NCBI RefSeq assembly: GCF_009727055.1
Contig: NC_052353.1
Coordinates: forward strand, 63,393,300 to 63,457,299
Source of the DNA: Benincasa hispida
Lineage: Eukaryota > Streptophyta > Magnoliopsida > Cucurbitales > Cucurbitaceae
DNA: 64,000 bases
Reading direction: 5' to 3'
Of the stretch, positions 1 to 9,897 are shown one piece after another; the stretch's first letter is position 1, and every line of letters begins with the position of its first letter. The notes under the pieces are model-generated. The model ran no database searches. It was not told where the DNA came from and saw nothing but the letters and a program-made list of their open reading frames with translations. The position numbers and the translations under genes are program-made.

Positions 1-677
1 ATCAATTGTTAAAAGCATCTTTAATTTAGACTATTCGAGAGAATAACTAAGTCGCATCAAGTAAAACGCCTAGTACATCTAGAGATAGACTTACTGGTGT
101 TTATTGCATTCTGTGTTCGATGCATGCATCCTAGAGATAGGTTTTGTATGTTATTTGCATTGAGAAATGTTGAATAAAGTCTAACACATAAACAAAGATA
201 AGCAAATCATCCCATCTCATCTACATCACACTCTGGTTTGTGTACATTCATCTTAGACCAACGCATACCACTTACATTAAAATCCCTTCTCGCATGATCC
301 ATCATTCACTACTCAACTCTTTTGTATCTTCTTGCACAAGCACAACACTTTAATGTAAATAACACATTTCTCTCATACATTTAGGAAACCCCTACAACAG
401 CTACAATGCAAGGTCTACGTTAGCTTAACTGAATCCCTGAGTTCGACCCTGGACTTACCAGGAACCTAAATTGGATTTATACTTGGGTATAATTTAGGAA
501 AACTTGAACGTCAAATAGGAGGAGTGTCATGCATTCTGTTTCACATCTCTAACGCACCAAAGTGTTACAAATACATAAACGCATCAAAGCATCAATGCAT
601 CATTTATACTTATAACTTCTTTTTCCAATTTATTTTATACAATACACTCCCAGCTCGAATCATGATAGCAACGAACA
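1..677 (+). repeat. 3' part of A1 5' LTR
   Basis: The LTR ends at AACA (674-677), seven bases before the primer site. The upstream end lies outside the window. It contains the conserved box GTTCGACCC plus inverted repeat CCTGG/CCAGG at 441-463. The same stretch occurs in the other LTRs of the family in this window. No coding sequence is present. Confidence 0.8.
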
Positions 678-683
678 AGTTTT

Positions 684-701
684 TGGCGCCGTTGCTGGGA
701 T
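684..701 (+). other. Primer-binding site, tRNA-Asp
   Basis: TGGCGCCGTTGCTGGGA is complementary to the 3' end of plant tRNA-Asp(GUC), whose sequence ends in CCCGGCAACGGCGCCA, with one mismatch. It lies just downstream of the LTR end, where minus-strand DNA synthesis starts in LTR retrotransposons. Use of tRNA-Asp is typical of Athila-type elements. Confidence 0.85.
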
Positions 702-1038
702 TTAGAAACAAAACTAACCAGAAATTTCATTGTATCTTTTGTAGGAACACTTCAATCGAGGGAGAATTACAAGATACGCCTAAGCTTGTGAACGTTTATG
801 AGCAGGGAAAGCACTCTTGAACTCATATACGAACCCGAGATTGAAAGGACCTTTCGACATAGAAACCGATCTAATCGTCATCGAAGGTTGAGGCAACAAC
901 TTCTTAGACAACAGAACAGACAACGAGCAATGGCAGACATCCAGGAAAATTAGAACTTAGATCAGAAACTAGCTCATGCTGCACAAAATCCGATCCTAAT
1001 GCCGAACAGTAGCACGCGTCCCATGAGGGAGTATGCGT

Positions 1039-1286
1039 CCCCTATACTATATGATTTCTCTCCAGGAATCATATACCCAACACCAGATGGGATGAGGTTC
1101 GAGATGAAATCTGTAGTGCTTCAAATGCTCCAGACTGCTGGACCTGTCTCTTATACACATCTAGATGTGTATAAGAGACAGCCCCTATACTATATGATTT
1201 CTCTCCAGGAATCATATACCCAACACCAGATGGGATGAGGTTCGAGATGAAATCTGTAGTGCTTCAAATGCTCCAGACTGCTGGAC
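1039..1286. other. Nextera mate-pair junction adapter with false 105-bp duplication
   Basis: Positions 1144-1181 are a perfect 38-bp palindrome: the reverse complement of AGATGTGTATAAGAGACAG followed by that sequence itself. This is the Tn5 mosaic end doubled, as in the Nextera mate-pair circularisation adapter. The 105 bases before it (1039-1143) are repeated after it (1182-1286). This is library sequence left in the assembly, not biology. It puts the tell-tale peptide VSYTHLDVYKRQ into the translation. Confidence 0.95.
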
Positions 1287-1379
1287 AATTTTGGGTGGTC
1301 GTGGTGAAGATCCTCACGCCTGCATGAAGCGTTTCCTGGAAACGTGTAATTCATTTGTGATTCCTGGAATCACCCTAAA

Positions 1380-1384
1380 GGCGA
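1380..1384. repeat. Target-site duplication GGCGA, left copy (A2)
   Basis: GGCGA lies directly before the TG of LTR1 and again directly after LTR2 (11768-11772). Removing A2 and one copy restores a continuous gag reading frame, which confirms the insertion boundaries. Confidence 0.9.
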
Positions 1385-3177
1385 TGATAACTTGTAGAAA
1401 TACAAGTTATTTATGCTGCCTTATCTAGATATTGCGGCAAAAAAGAGAAGGAATATGCGTCGATTGTATGAAAATTAGCTCAGAAATACAATAAATATAA
1501 ATTATCACAATTACACCCACGAACATCATCAAGATGGTAGAAGAGAATATTTCTATTCTGTTTTGCAGGAAAGCAAGTCACTGCTTGCGATCAAGGCTTA
1601 ACGAGGAACTGAACAACGCATCTCTGTCACATTACGCCTGTCAATCAACAATGAAGAGACGATTAATGCAATGACGGCGCAATGCAACAGTTGATCCCGA
1701 GCTGAATTTCAACCGCATGCAGTAATAAAAACAACACCGCATGCGAGCAACCGATCGAAAGATGTAGCTGAGCGATGCAAATGTGGAGGATTGTGATACG
1801 TGTACAACTAACCGTTCTGCAGATTTGACGGTCTGATTGCATAATAGAAGGAATATCTACTTCTCCATCTTCAGAATTTCCATAACAATAAGTGGGACCC
1901 ACAAGCAAGAGTCAAAGCTTTTCACCTACAAACACCCCCATAGAATTCAGAGAAGATATACTTGATACAAGGGCTAATTAATGCTAGATTATTGAGAGAA
2001 AGGCTGAGATGAGTACTAATCGGAAGAAATCCGGGAAGAAAAGAAACAAGGCCGAGAGGTGAGTCTCAGTGCAATTCTGTCAAATCCCCGTCGTGAAGCT
2101 CTGTGCTTAGATCCCTGCTATCAGTTGAGTAAGCCTGAGAAGAAAGCTCATCCTTCCGCACGATCCATCCACATCGGCAAGCAAATCTCCATCCAGATCG
2201 GCGCCAAGACATTGACGTTCATTTGTATTTGTTTCTAACTCTATTTCATCAACTGTATTTCATCTTCTTAATCTCTTCATTCACAAATCATGTATCAGAT
2301 GCTAAATAGTTTTATTGAATGTCTTGATCACTTTTATTTCCACTTTTCTGTCTATTTTCGTTCCTTCATTAATCGTTTTCTCCATGAAGTTTTCTTTATC
2401 CCTTGGTAATTAATATGGATTAAACGAGTAACTTAATCTGTGATAAAGAGATAAATGTGTTTAGCTAAGGCATGCTAGATGGCATCTTCACTTGTGAGAG
2501 TAGAAGTGAAGATGTCATTCTGATCTATCGAGAAAAGGTTAGAAGAATGCGTTGACTAAAGCGAGTAGTACTTCCAGAGATGGAAGCAACCTTGCGTTCA
2601 TTATGTTCGTCCCTGTTTCACCACAGAGATGTGAGAACGCGGCCAATCAGCAAGAGGTGTACGCCAAGGAAAAAGTGGAACAGTACTTATATCTTTAACG
2701 TAATTAAGGAACTTGCGCTGTTTATATTAGTTATTTTTTCTCTTTCTGATTCACACAAAATACTTGTCACCGCATTACACGATCTTTGTATAATCTTCAC
2801 AACCAGCCTTGACCTCGGTATCTTGTATCATGAAACCTGTATCTTGTATCATCTTAGCTTAGATTTACTTTATCACAATTTATTTTATTATAGCATTTTT
2901 ACCGCTTTACTTTACTTTATTGCATGTTTAAGTACTTATACACAAAACTCTTTTATAAATTGAAAAACCCCTGGTCGCATATATCACAAACATAATGCAA
3001 TGACCTCAAACAGTCCCTGTGTTCGACCTCGGATCACACTGAGAAACTTGCGATGAAATTATACTTGGTTTCAACGCAAGGAAACTTGTGACAATACACA
3101 ACATACTACAAGAACATTCATTAATAACACATATCTAGAAGTAGTATCGCATATCATCGCATAAAATCTGCGTAACA
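1385..3177 (+). repeat. A2 5' LTR
   Basis: It starts TGATAAC and ends AACA, 1793 bp. The first bases form a perfect hairpin (1387-1410: arms ATAACTTGTA and TACAAGTTAT around GAAA). A conserved GTTCGACC box with a CTCGG/CTGAG stem lies at 3021-3043. The open frame at 2580-2963 is just LTR sequence, repeated in LTR2, and has no recognisable protein. Confidence 0.9.
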
Positions 3178-3183
3178 AGTTTA

Positions 3184-3202
3184 TGGCACCGTTGCCGGGG
3201 AT
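3184..3202 (+). other. A2 primer-binding site, tRNA-Asp
   Basis: TGGCACCGTTGCCGGGGATT matches the complement of the tRNA-Asp 3' end except for one base (A for G at the fifth position). It sits seven bases after the LTR end, as in A1. Confidence 0.85.
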
Positions 3203-3297
3203 TGGTTAAGGGTTTATTGTTTGAGTGTGTTTGTGGTGTTTTGCAAGACAGATTTCGTTGTACTGGCTGTTCAACGCGAAAAGTAGTTTGACGGTTT

Positions 3298-4870
3298 ATG
3301 AATACTGGTGCTGAACCAGAATTCGAAGCTGACCCTGAGATCGAGCGTACCTTTTGTGTACGGACATGTCAGAATCGGATAAGGCGAAAGAAAGCAGAGA
3401 GCATGGCAGATAATAACGACAATGCGGTTCCCGTAGTGAATCAAGGGGCTGTTCGACCAATGCAGGATCCTGTGTTTACTGGCGGACTGATCGTAACATT
3501 CCCATGAGGAATTATGCGGCACCCAACCTATACGACTTTTCGCCTAGGATTTCGAGGCCTATTGTGGAGGAGAACGCAAGGTTTGAAATTAAAGCTAGTC
3601 ATGCATACAAATGATCTAAAATGTAGGGCAATTTGGGGGTCTGCAAGGTGAAGACCCGCATGCCCACTTGACCAGCTTTGTCAAAATGTGCGGAAACTTC
3701 TCACTACCTGGTGTTACCCCGGGAGAGTATTAGATTGTATTTTGTTCCCTTACACCTTAAGGGACAAAGCCAAGAGGTGGGCTCACTCATTGGAGCCGAA
3801 CGAGATCACATCATGGGATCAACTGGTGGAGCAATTCATGAAGAAGTTCTTCCCACCAACTGTCAACTCAAGGCGGCGAAAGGACGTGCTGAACTTTGAA
3901 CAAATGGAGAATGAGACCCTGAGCACCGCCTGGGTGCGATTTAGAAGATTGGTGAAAAACTACCCGCATATCGGGATACCCGATTGCGTTTTGATGGAGA
4001 CCTTTTATAACAGCCTGAATAGATCGATGCAGGTTGTTGCTGACGCCTCTGCGGCGGAAGGTTTTATGGACAAAACGTATACTGAGGTCAAGGTCATCCT
4101 TGATCGTATATCACGGAACATGGATGATTGGATTGATGATGGCTATAGAGGTCGAGGCGCCAAAAGAAGAAAGAACGAAACTGCCATTGTCCCTGCGGAG
4201 ACAATGACCATACTGGCCGCTCAGATGGCCACGGTGACCTCGATCCTTCAATCGATGGCAATCAATCAAGGAGCCATCTTCCAACAATCAGTACAACCTA
4301 CTACGCCGGCTCAAGTGGTTGCAATAAGTTGCATTAATTGTGGAGGGGCTCATGTAGCAGAAATGTGCCCATCAAATCTTCAACAAGTATGCGCCATCCA
4401 AAACAACCCCTTCAGCAAAACCTACAATCCTGGCTGGAGGAGCCATCCTAACTTCGGTTGGGGAGGCAATCCTAACCGGGGGGGCAATCAACCATCAGAG
4501 TGGCAGTCGAGGAAATCCTCCTTTTCACCATAACTCGAACCAGGGGCAACCAAGGCAACCGCATAACCAGCAACCCTCATCATCAAACACCTCTGGAAGC
4601 TCATTGGAGGCCCTGCTGAAACAATACATGGATAAGAATGACGCAATAATGCAGGCGCAGGCGTCTTCAATTCGAAACTTGGAGATCCAAGTGGGCTAGC
4701 TGGCATTTGAGCTGAGAAATAAAGCACCAGGAACGTTGCCCAGCAACTCAGAAGCCTCGGGATCCAATGGAAAGAAGCAATGTCCTTAGGACATTGGGCA
4801 GGCAAGTCGGACCACCTACAGAAATGCGGATTGCGCTCATTCAAAGAAACGCATCTTCCAGTCCATATCT
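3298..4870 (+). pseudogene. gag: A2 gag (frameshifted)
   Basis: The frame starts at ATG 3298 with PEIERTF, as in A1 gag. It is frameshifted near 3505 and again near 3690. It then has a long intact stretch (3688-4533) with the retrotransposon gag core (AKRWAHSLEPNEITSWDQLVEQF, then FPPTVNSRRRKDVLNFEQ) and a zinc knuckle CINCGGAHVAEMC. The knuckle has C-x2-C-x3-H-x4-C spacing, one residue short of the usual retroviral knuckle, which appears normal for this clade. A third frameshift near 4500 leads to QASSIRNLEIQVG, followed by a stop. The ATG at 3688 is internal and not the true start. After about 4870 the text becomes T-rich and non-coding where protease would be expected. Confidence 0.82.
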
Positions 4871-5781
4871 CACATCTATATTTAATGCTTTCTTTAAATT
4901 CCTGTCTTATTGAATTCTTGAATTTTATCTTTACTTCTCCATTTAATTCGTTTCTTAACTTCATGAATTTAATTCTTCATTTATTTCTTTGCATTTATTT
5001 TTGTACCGTCTTTAATTCTTTTAACTTTTCTGTAATTAATGCGTTGGTCCTTAATTAGTGAATGATTGAGAAATAAAGAGAAATTTATTGCCGCAAGTCA
5101 TAGCAACTTGCGTTTATGAAAAAAATAATAAAATAAAATGAAAAAAAATCAACATCTAGTATGCAAGGCGATGATGGACGCATCTTGAACCAAGCAAGAT
5201 ACCTTTGCGTTCATCCAACTCAAATGCGTTGAAACCGAGAGGTGTGTTGCACACGCATATGTCCTTTGCTCGTCCTTGGCTAAATGCACTATGTTGAGGT
5301 AGAGTGCGCTGGTAGCAATGTCGTGCGCCCGATCCTCCGAAAATGTGTTAAGGGGTGTGTTGAGGGGATGCATGAGTTGTTGCTCATCCTCTGTGAAGAT
5401 GCAGTTGCGTTGGTGAACACATTACGTTAATCTTTACCTTGCATCCATTCGAATAAAACATTAAAGAAAATTCTTTTTGTCATTTAAGGAGTCCAATCGT
5501 TTCGTATCACAAAGCAATGATGATTCTGCAGACAAAAGGACGTTTTTATGAAATTTCATAAATGAGGGAAGTTCGAGCGATAGGCCTTTTGAGTGTCTCG
5601 AGACTTGTCACCACGAAAACCGCGTTGGGCCCACTACGGCCCAACCTATAAATAGGAACCTTTCCCTGTTTGTGAACTTTTTACCTCATTTTGCAAACTA
5701 AAAACCCTAGTGCCCAACATATGAAGCTTTCTTCTTCCCAGAAACCCAACGGTTTTTCCAGTCCTCCTCAGCTTATCATCC
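4871..5781 (+). other. Spacer between A2 gag and 3' ORF
   Basis: A T-rich then A-rich stretch with no recognisable protein on either strand. In an autonomous element this interval would hold about 4 kb of pol. The junction is probably the scar of an ancestral pol deletion, but no direct repeat was seen that would prove this. Confidence 0.5.
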
Positions 5782-8710
5782 ATGGCCGACCAAGCTTCCC
5801 AACACTCTACTTCACCATCAACCTCTTCCTCTGACCAAATCACCATGCGAGAGGCAGCATTCCTCACTGCCAGTCGCAGACTTGTTGCCTAACCCCACAC
5901 CGTCCCGAGGATCACTGGTAGAACCTGGAGAAACCCCTTAGCCATCAGACCTCCTCAGTTCAAGAGGGGGCAAAGCACTAAGAGCACCCTAGTTCCAACT
6001 CCTGCTGTCTTAACTGAGAGTGAGAAGAAGAGACGTGATGATATGGAGGTGTTTGGTAACATTCTGAGCAATCTGAAGCAAGGAGGGGGATTACCCGAGG
6101 TAGGGGTTGTAAACCAACCACTGACGACAGAGGAGGTGACGGTGGTGGTGCCGGAGGCAGTGGTGAATGAAGAAGAGATAGAAATAGGCACTCTGGCCTT
6201 AGAGACTCCTGAGGTAACTGCCAACGCAGAAACCTATGACAGAACCTCCAAAGTTGCAGTGGCTGAAGTTGTGATGGATGAGGTTTTAGTGGAGACGCAA
6301 CCAGAAGTAGTTGAAGAGAAAAAGAAGAAAAAGAAAAGCAAAAGGAGAAAGGCTGGAGAGGAGGAGTCTTCTCATCATCGCAAGAAAAAAAAGAATAAAG
6401 AAAAGAAGGATGATGACGAAGATGAGGAAGAGAAGAAGGATAGGAAGAAGAAAGAGAAGGAAGAAAGAAGAATGCGTCGGCGTGAAGAAAGGCGCCTAAG
6501 AAAAGAAGAATAAAAGAAGAAGAGGGCTGCGAGCCCAGAAAAAGGATAGAGAATCAACCTCTGTAAGGGAGGATAGGGGGGAAACAACACAATTGATGGA
6601 TCCGGCGCAACCTGAATCAACGTAAATGGTTGTAACGAAGGCAGGCGAAGAAGGAGAAGATACCCCCCTGATGTAGCGTCGCAGGGAGAATGCGCTGCAA
6701 GGGTCTACTGTTGACCCTCAAAGATTAATCATCGTATTAGAAGAACAGGAAAGAAGGAGAAAAGAAGAGGAGGAGAAATAGGAGAAAATGAAGCGCGCAA
6801 AACTCATCATGGCAGAAGGAAATCACAGAAGAAGACTGCAAAACGAGGAAATGCAGTAATAATGAGATCGCAAGGCTTGAAGCGATAAGGCAGCACGGGG
6901 AGGAACAACATCTGTTGCTGGCCTCCGAGAAGTTTGTAGAAGTGTTCGAGAGAGAAGAAAGAGAAGAGGAAGAGGAAGAGAAAAAGAAGAAGGAAGAAGA
7001 GGAGAGGAGATTGGAAGAAGAGAAAGAGAATAAGCGTAAAGCTAATAGGAGGCACTTACAGAAGAAAAAAGGGTAAAGAACTTTCGGAACGCAAGAAAGA
7101 AGAACAACGCATAGAACGGGAGAAGAAGCAAAGGCAAGTAGCCCGCCTTGCGTTGGCAAAAGAAAAGGGTAAAGCAATCGCAGAAAGTAGTGAGCCCGCG
7201 TTGGCAAGGAAACATCCATCGAAGAGAAAAGAGAAAGATGACATACTGAAAGAGATGGGCTTCTATCCTATGCCAACGCCACTACCTGATCTCATCACAA
7301 GTGTGATTGTGGAACATGGCTGGGACATATTTTGCCAATGCCCAGCCATTATTGTGCCGCAGGTAGTGAGAGACTTCTACAGAGGGCGTCTACATGGAAC
7401 CAGGGATGTGGTGACCTTCAAAGGAGAAACGGTGTCCTTCAGCGCAAGGGACATCAATGAGATATACCAAATGAAGGATAACTCGAATGTACTAGGGAAA
7501 AAAATTATTGATGACCCTATTGAGCAGCAGATGGAGGACTCGTTGCAAGTATTAACGCAACCAGGCACGAAGTGGTCGGTTTCACTCAAGGGCATCCGCA
7601 CCCTAGCATCCAAGTCTTTGCTTACGGAGGGAAGGCTTTGGGTCTACTTGGTCAAGAAGCTGATGATCCAAACCACACATGACAAGACTGTATCAAGGGA
7701 TCAAGTCATGGTCGCATATTGCATCGCGCGCGGCATACTGATTGACGTAGGGCAACTGATCGCAAGACAGCTCAGAGCCCTAGTGGGGCACATTCGAGGA
7801 CAATACTTCTTTCTGTGGACTGTTTCAAGTCTGTGCTTGTCAATGGCCGTAGGCGTTGATGAAGAGCCTATGCCTGAAGTCCATGGCCTCATCAACATAA
7901 AGATCTTAAGGTTGATCCTCAAAGACTCCCCACATTGCCCTGAGCTACCCTTAAAGAGGCCCGCAATCAATCTCAATGCGCCGCAGGGACCAAAGCCTAA
8001 GAGACCACGTAGAGAAGATAAGTGAAAAGGTCCAAGAGTCAACAACGCATGATCCAGAACCTTTGGACCCTTTGCCCTTGGAAATTCGCCCTCCAAGCCC
8101 TTCAAGCCCACCTGCACAACCTTCCTCTCCATTCCATGAACACTTTACCAATCTACTTCTCGTTCCCAATTCTCCAACTGTTCACCCAACAGCCCTAACT
8201 TCACCCTCAGCTTCATCATCGCAACCTTCCATTCCACCACCGTAAGTTGATGACCCACACTATTTGGGCGAAGGCACCTCTACCCAACCCCAAAACGATA
8301 CTGGTGAGACATCGCAGGCAAAACCCTCTATAACCTCCCTGGCTGCTGAGTTAGCAGAAATGCGGTCACTTCTGACCCAATAACAACTTCTCTTCCAACA
8401 GTAGCAACTCTTCAACCAACAACAAGCCTACTTCGACCAGCGGTTTGATGCAGTAATGGAGCAAGTTGATCATATTCAACGAAGTGTTGTCACATCAAGG
8501 GAGGTGTTGATCAACATACATCGCAACACTCATACGATCAACCGCCACCAAAGACAACTTGTGGAGCGCAACCATGAATACTTTAATTTTCTCATAGCAT
8601 ACCTTCATGGTCTATTGGTGCCTCCGCATCTCAAGCAAGACTTGCTTTTTGAAGAGACTTCTTTTGCATCACCGCGAAACCCTCCTCTAGACCTTCCGGC
8701 TCCTCAGTAA
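5782..8710 (+). pseudogene. A2 3' ORF with plant 'putative transposon protein' domain
   Basis: The likely start is ATG 5782 (MADQASQHSTSPSTSSSDQ). An in-frame TAA lies at codon 37, then the frame is open to 6513. The N-terminal third ends in a very Lys/Glu-rich segment (6310-6510 and, degenerate, 6750-7150). A conserved globular domain follows at 7200-8000 (ILKEMGFYPMPTPLPDLI, VVRDFYRGRL, FSARDINEIYQM, YCIARGILIDVGQLI). I think it belongs to the family described as a putative plant transposon protein (PF20167), recalled and not searched. A frameshift near 7976 leads to a Pro/Ser-rich linker and a Gln-rich C-terminus ending at 8710, with three stops that look like CAA/CAG to TAA/TAG changes. 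Homologous ORFs occur in A1 (17473-20176) and E (40130-42811). Its function is unknown; it occupies the position of the env-like ORF of Athila elements. Confidence 0.7.
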
Positions 8711-9884
8711 TAATCTTGACATTTTATTTTTTTATGCGACCATTCTATACTTTTATTCAATTCATTATTTAATTAAATTCTTTGATTCTTTGTACAGGCA
8801 ACAATTTTGTATTGCATTAATTTTTAATTACTTGTATACTTTGTTAATATTCAATACAAATGAGTACATATTCACTCCTTTTTGCCTGTGCCTTTTTCTT
8901 TATCATCTTTTGACAATATTTGCCATGTTCTGATCTTTTATTTTTGCATTCTTCATTGCATTGCCATGATGTAATATATGTTTATACTTGGAAACATTTC
9001 CCATACTTTGTAAATTCTGACTAACACCTAGTTAATTCTTAGTTTAGCAGTACTTTACCTTTTATCTTTCAAAGTTCTGCTCATACCTTCTTCTTGAAAT
9101 TTTATTCTAAGTGTTTGTCTAGTCTATCCAAACAACACAATGAGAACCTTGCTCATCTTTAGATTTGGGGGTGGGGAAGATCTGAGTAGATAAGATCAAG
9201 AATATGCGATCTTCAAGAAAATGCGTTCATATTTCCATTCCAAGAAAAAAAAGAGAGAGAGAGAGAAATTTTTTTATGGCAAACTCCAATGTCAGCACAA
9301 GGGAAAACCCAAAAACAATCCCAACCTGATAAGAGTGTAGTTGTGAAAGAAGCCTGCTCGTAGTTGGATGTTCGTATGACACCCGTAGGAGCAAGCCAAA
9401 ATGAAGGTGGGTTTCCGAGACCAACGCAGTATGAAAATGAAAAGAAAAAAAAAACATATAAAAGAATGCAAGGGACAACTCCTCGGAATATCGTGAGTTA
9501 AAGTTGAATTGGCACACAACCATAGTTGGATGTTCGCATGACACTCATGGGAACAAACCAAAACAAAGGGTGTAACCATGACCAACAGTCTCTAATAAAT
9601 GATGCAAAATTTGACCACCACATATAGACATATCAAGTTTTTTTGACAAAGAAGAGATAAACATTCTATTTTAAAAACTAGAAAAGCATCATTGAGCAGA
9701 ATTTTGTTGTATAGAAGAATAAAGTAGGGCTTTGTTAAGAATTAGCAAGGATAGAAGGAAATTGCCTTGTTAAAAAATGTGCCTAAGTGTAACATTCGGA
9801 GCAACCAATTGATGCAAAAATATGGGAGAAGAATTGAGCTTTATTGCCTTAGTAGAAGATATGTTTGAGGACAAGCATATATCT
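8711..9884 (+). other. A2 3' untranslated region
   Basis: No coding signal on either strand. Three features repeat in the other elements: a purine-rich tract 'atttgggggtgggga' at 9163-9177 resembling a second polypurine tract, and two copies of a 45-bp motif at 9359-9408 and 9521-9568 built on TAGTTGGATGTTCG and ATGACAC. The final purine tract precedes the LTR. Confidence 0.7.
9359..9568 (+). repeat. Paired 45-bp 3' UTR motif (A2)
   Basis: Two copies (9359-9408, 9521-9568) about 160 bp apart share TAGTTGGATGTTCG, then ATGACAC, then a G-rich stretch and CAA(G/A)CCAAAA. The same pair with the same spacing occurs in A1 (20729-20775, 20888-20935), and the motif occurs in minus orientation at 37198-37243, 37343-37390 and 39543-39592. 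Confidence 0.8.
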
Positions 9885-9897
9885 AAATTTGAGGGTG
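9884..9897 (+). other. A2 polypurine tract
   Basis: AAATTTGAGGGTGTGG ends where LTR2 begins. Plus-strand DNA synthesis would be primed here. In A1 the matching tract is AATTTGGGGGTGG (21261-21273), so the A2 copy has decayed by two changes. Confidence 0.7.

Larger units (their letters stand above)
798..1384 (+). pseudogene. gag: A1 gag, N-terminal part (broken by A2 insertion)
   Basis: Gag forms the virus-like particle of the retrotransposon. The likely start is ATG 798, about 100 bases after the primer site. The reading frame has an Arg/Gln-rich stretch (RHRNRSNRHRRLRQQ), an in-frame TAG near 950, then a conserved segment with MREYASPILYDFSP and FEMKSVVLQMLQ. It continues as FLETCNSFVIPGITLKA and stops dead at the A2 insertion site (1384). 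The frame resumes at 11773 with IRLSLFPYSL. A 105-bp false duplication and an adapter (1039-1286) also lie inside, so the local length is inflated. Confidence 0.75.

Noticed and set aside
684..701. A tRNA-Asp gene
   Set aside because: Only the complement of the last 17 bases is present, as expected for a primer-binding site; no cloverleaf.
524..820. Open frame of 98 codons on the plus strand
   Set aside because: It crosses the LTR end and the tRNA-Asp primer site and ends inside the gag leader; no protein character.
6375..7244. Several Ser/Phe-rich open frames on the minus strand
   Set aside because: They are the antisense of the Lys/Glu-rich (GAA/AAG) part of the A2 3' ORF, which naturally reads as Phe/Leu/Ser without stops.
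9359..9568. CRISPR-like array (repeat with spacers)
   Set aside because: Only two imperfect copies per site, in a plant retrotransposon 3' UTR; no array.
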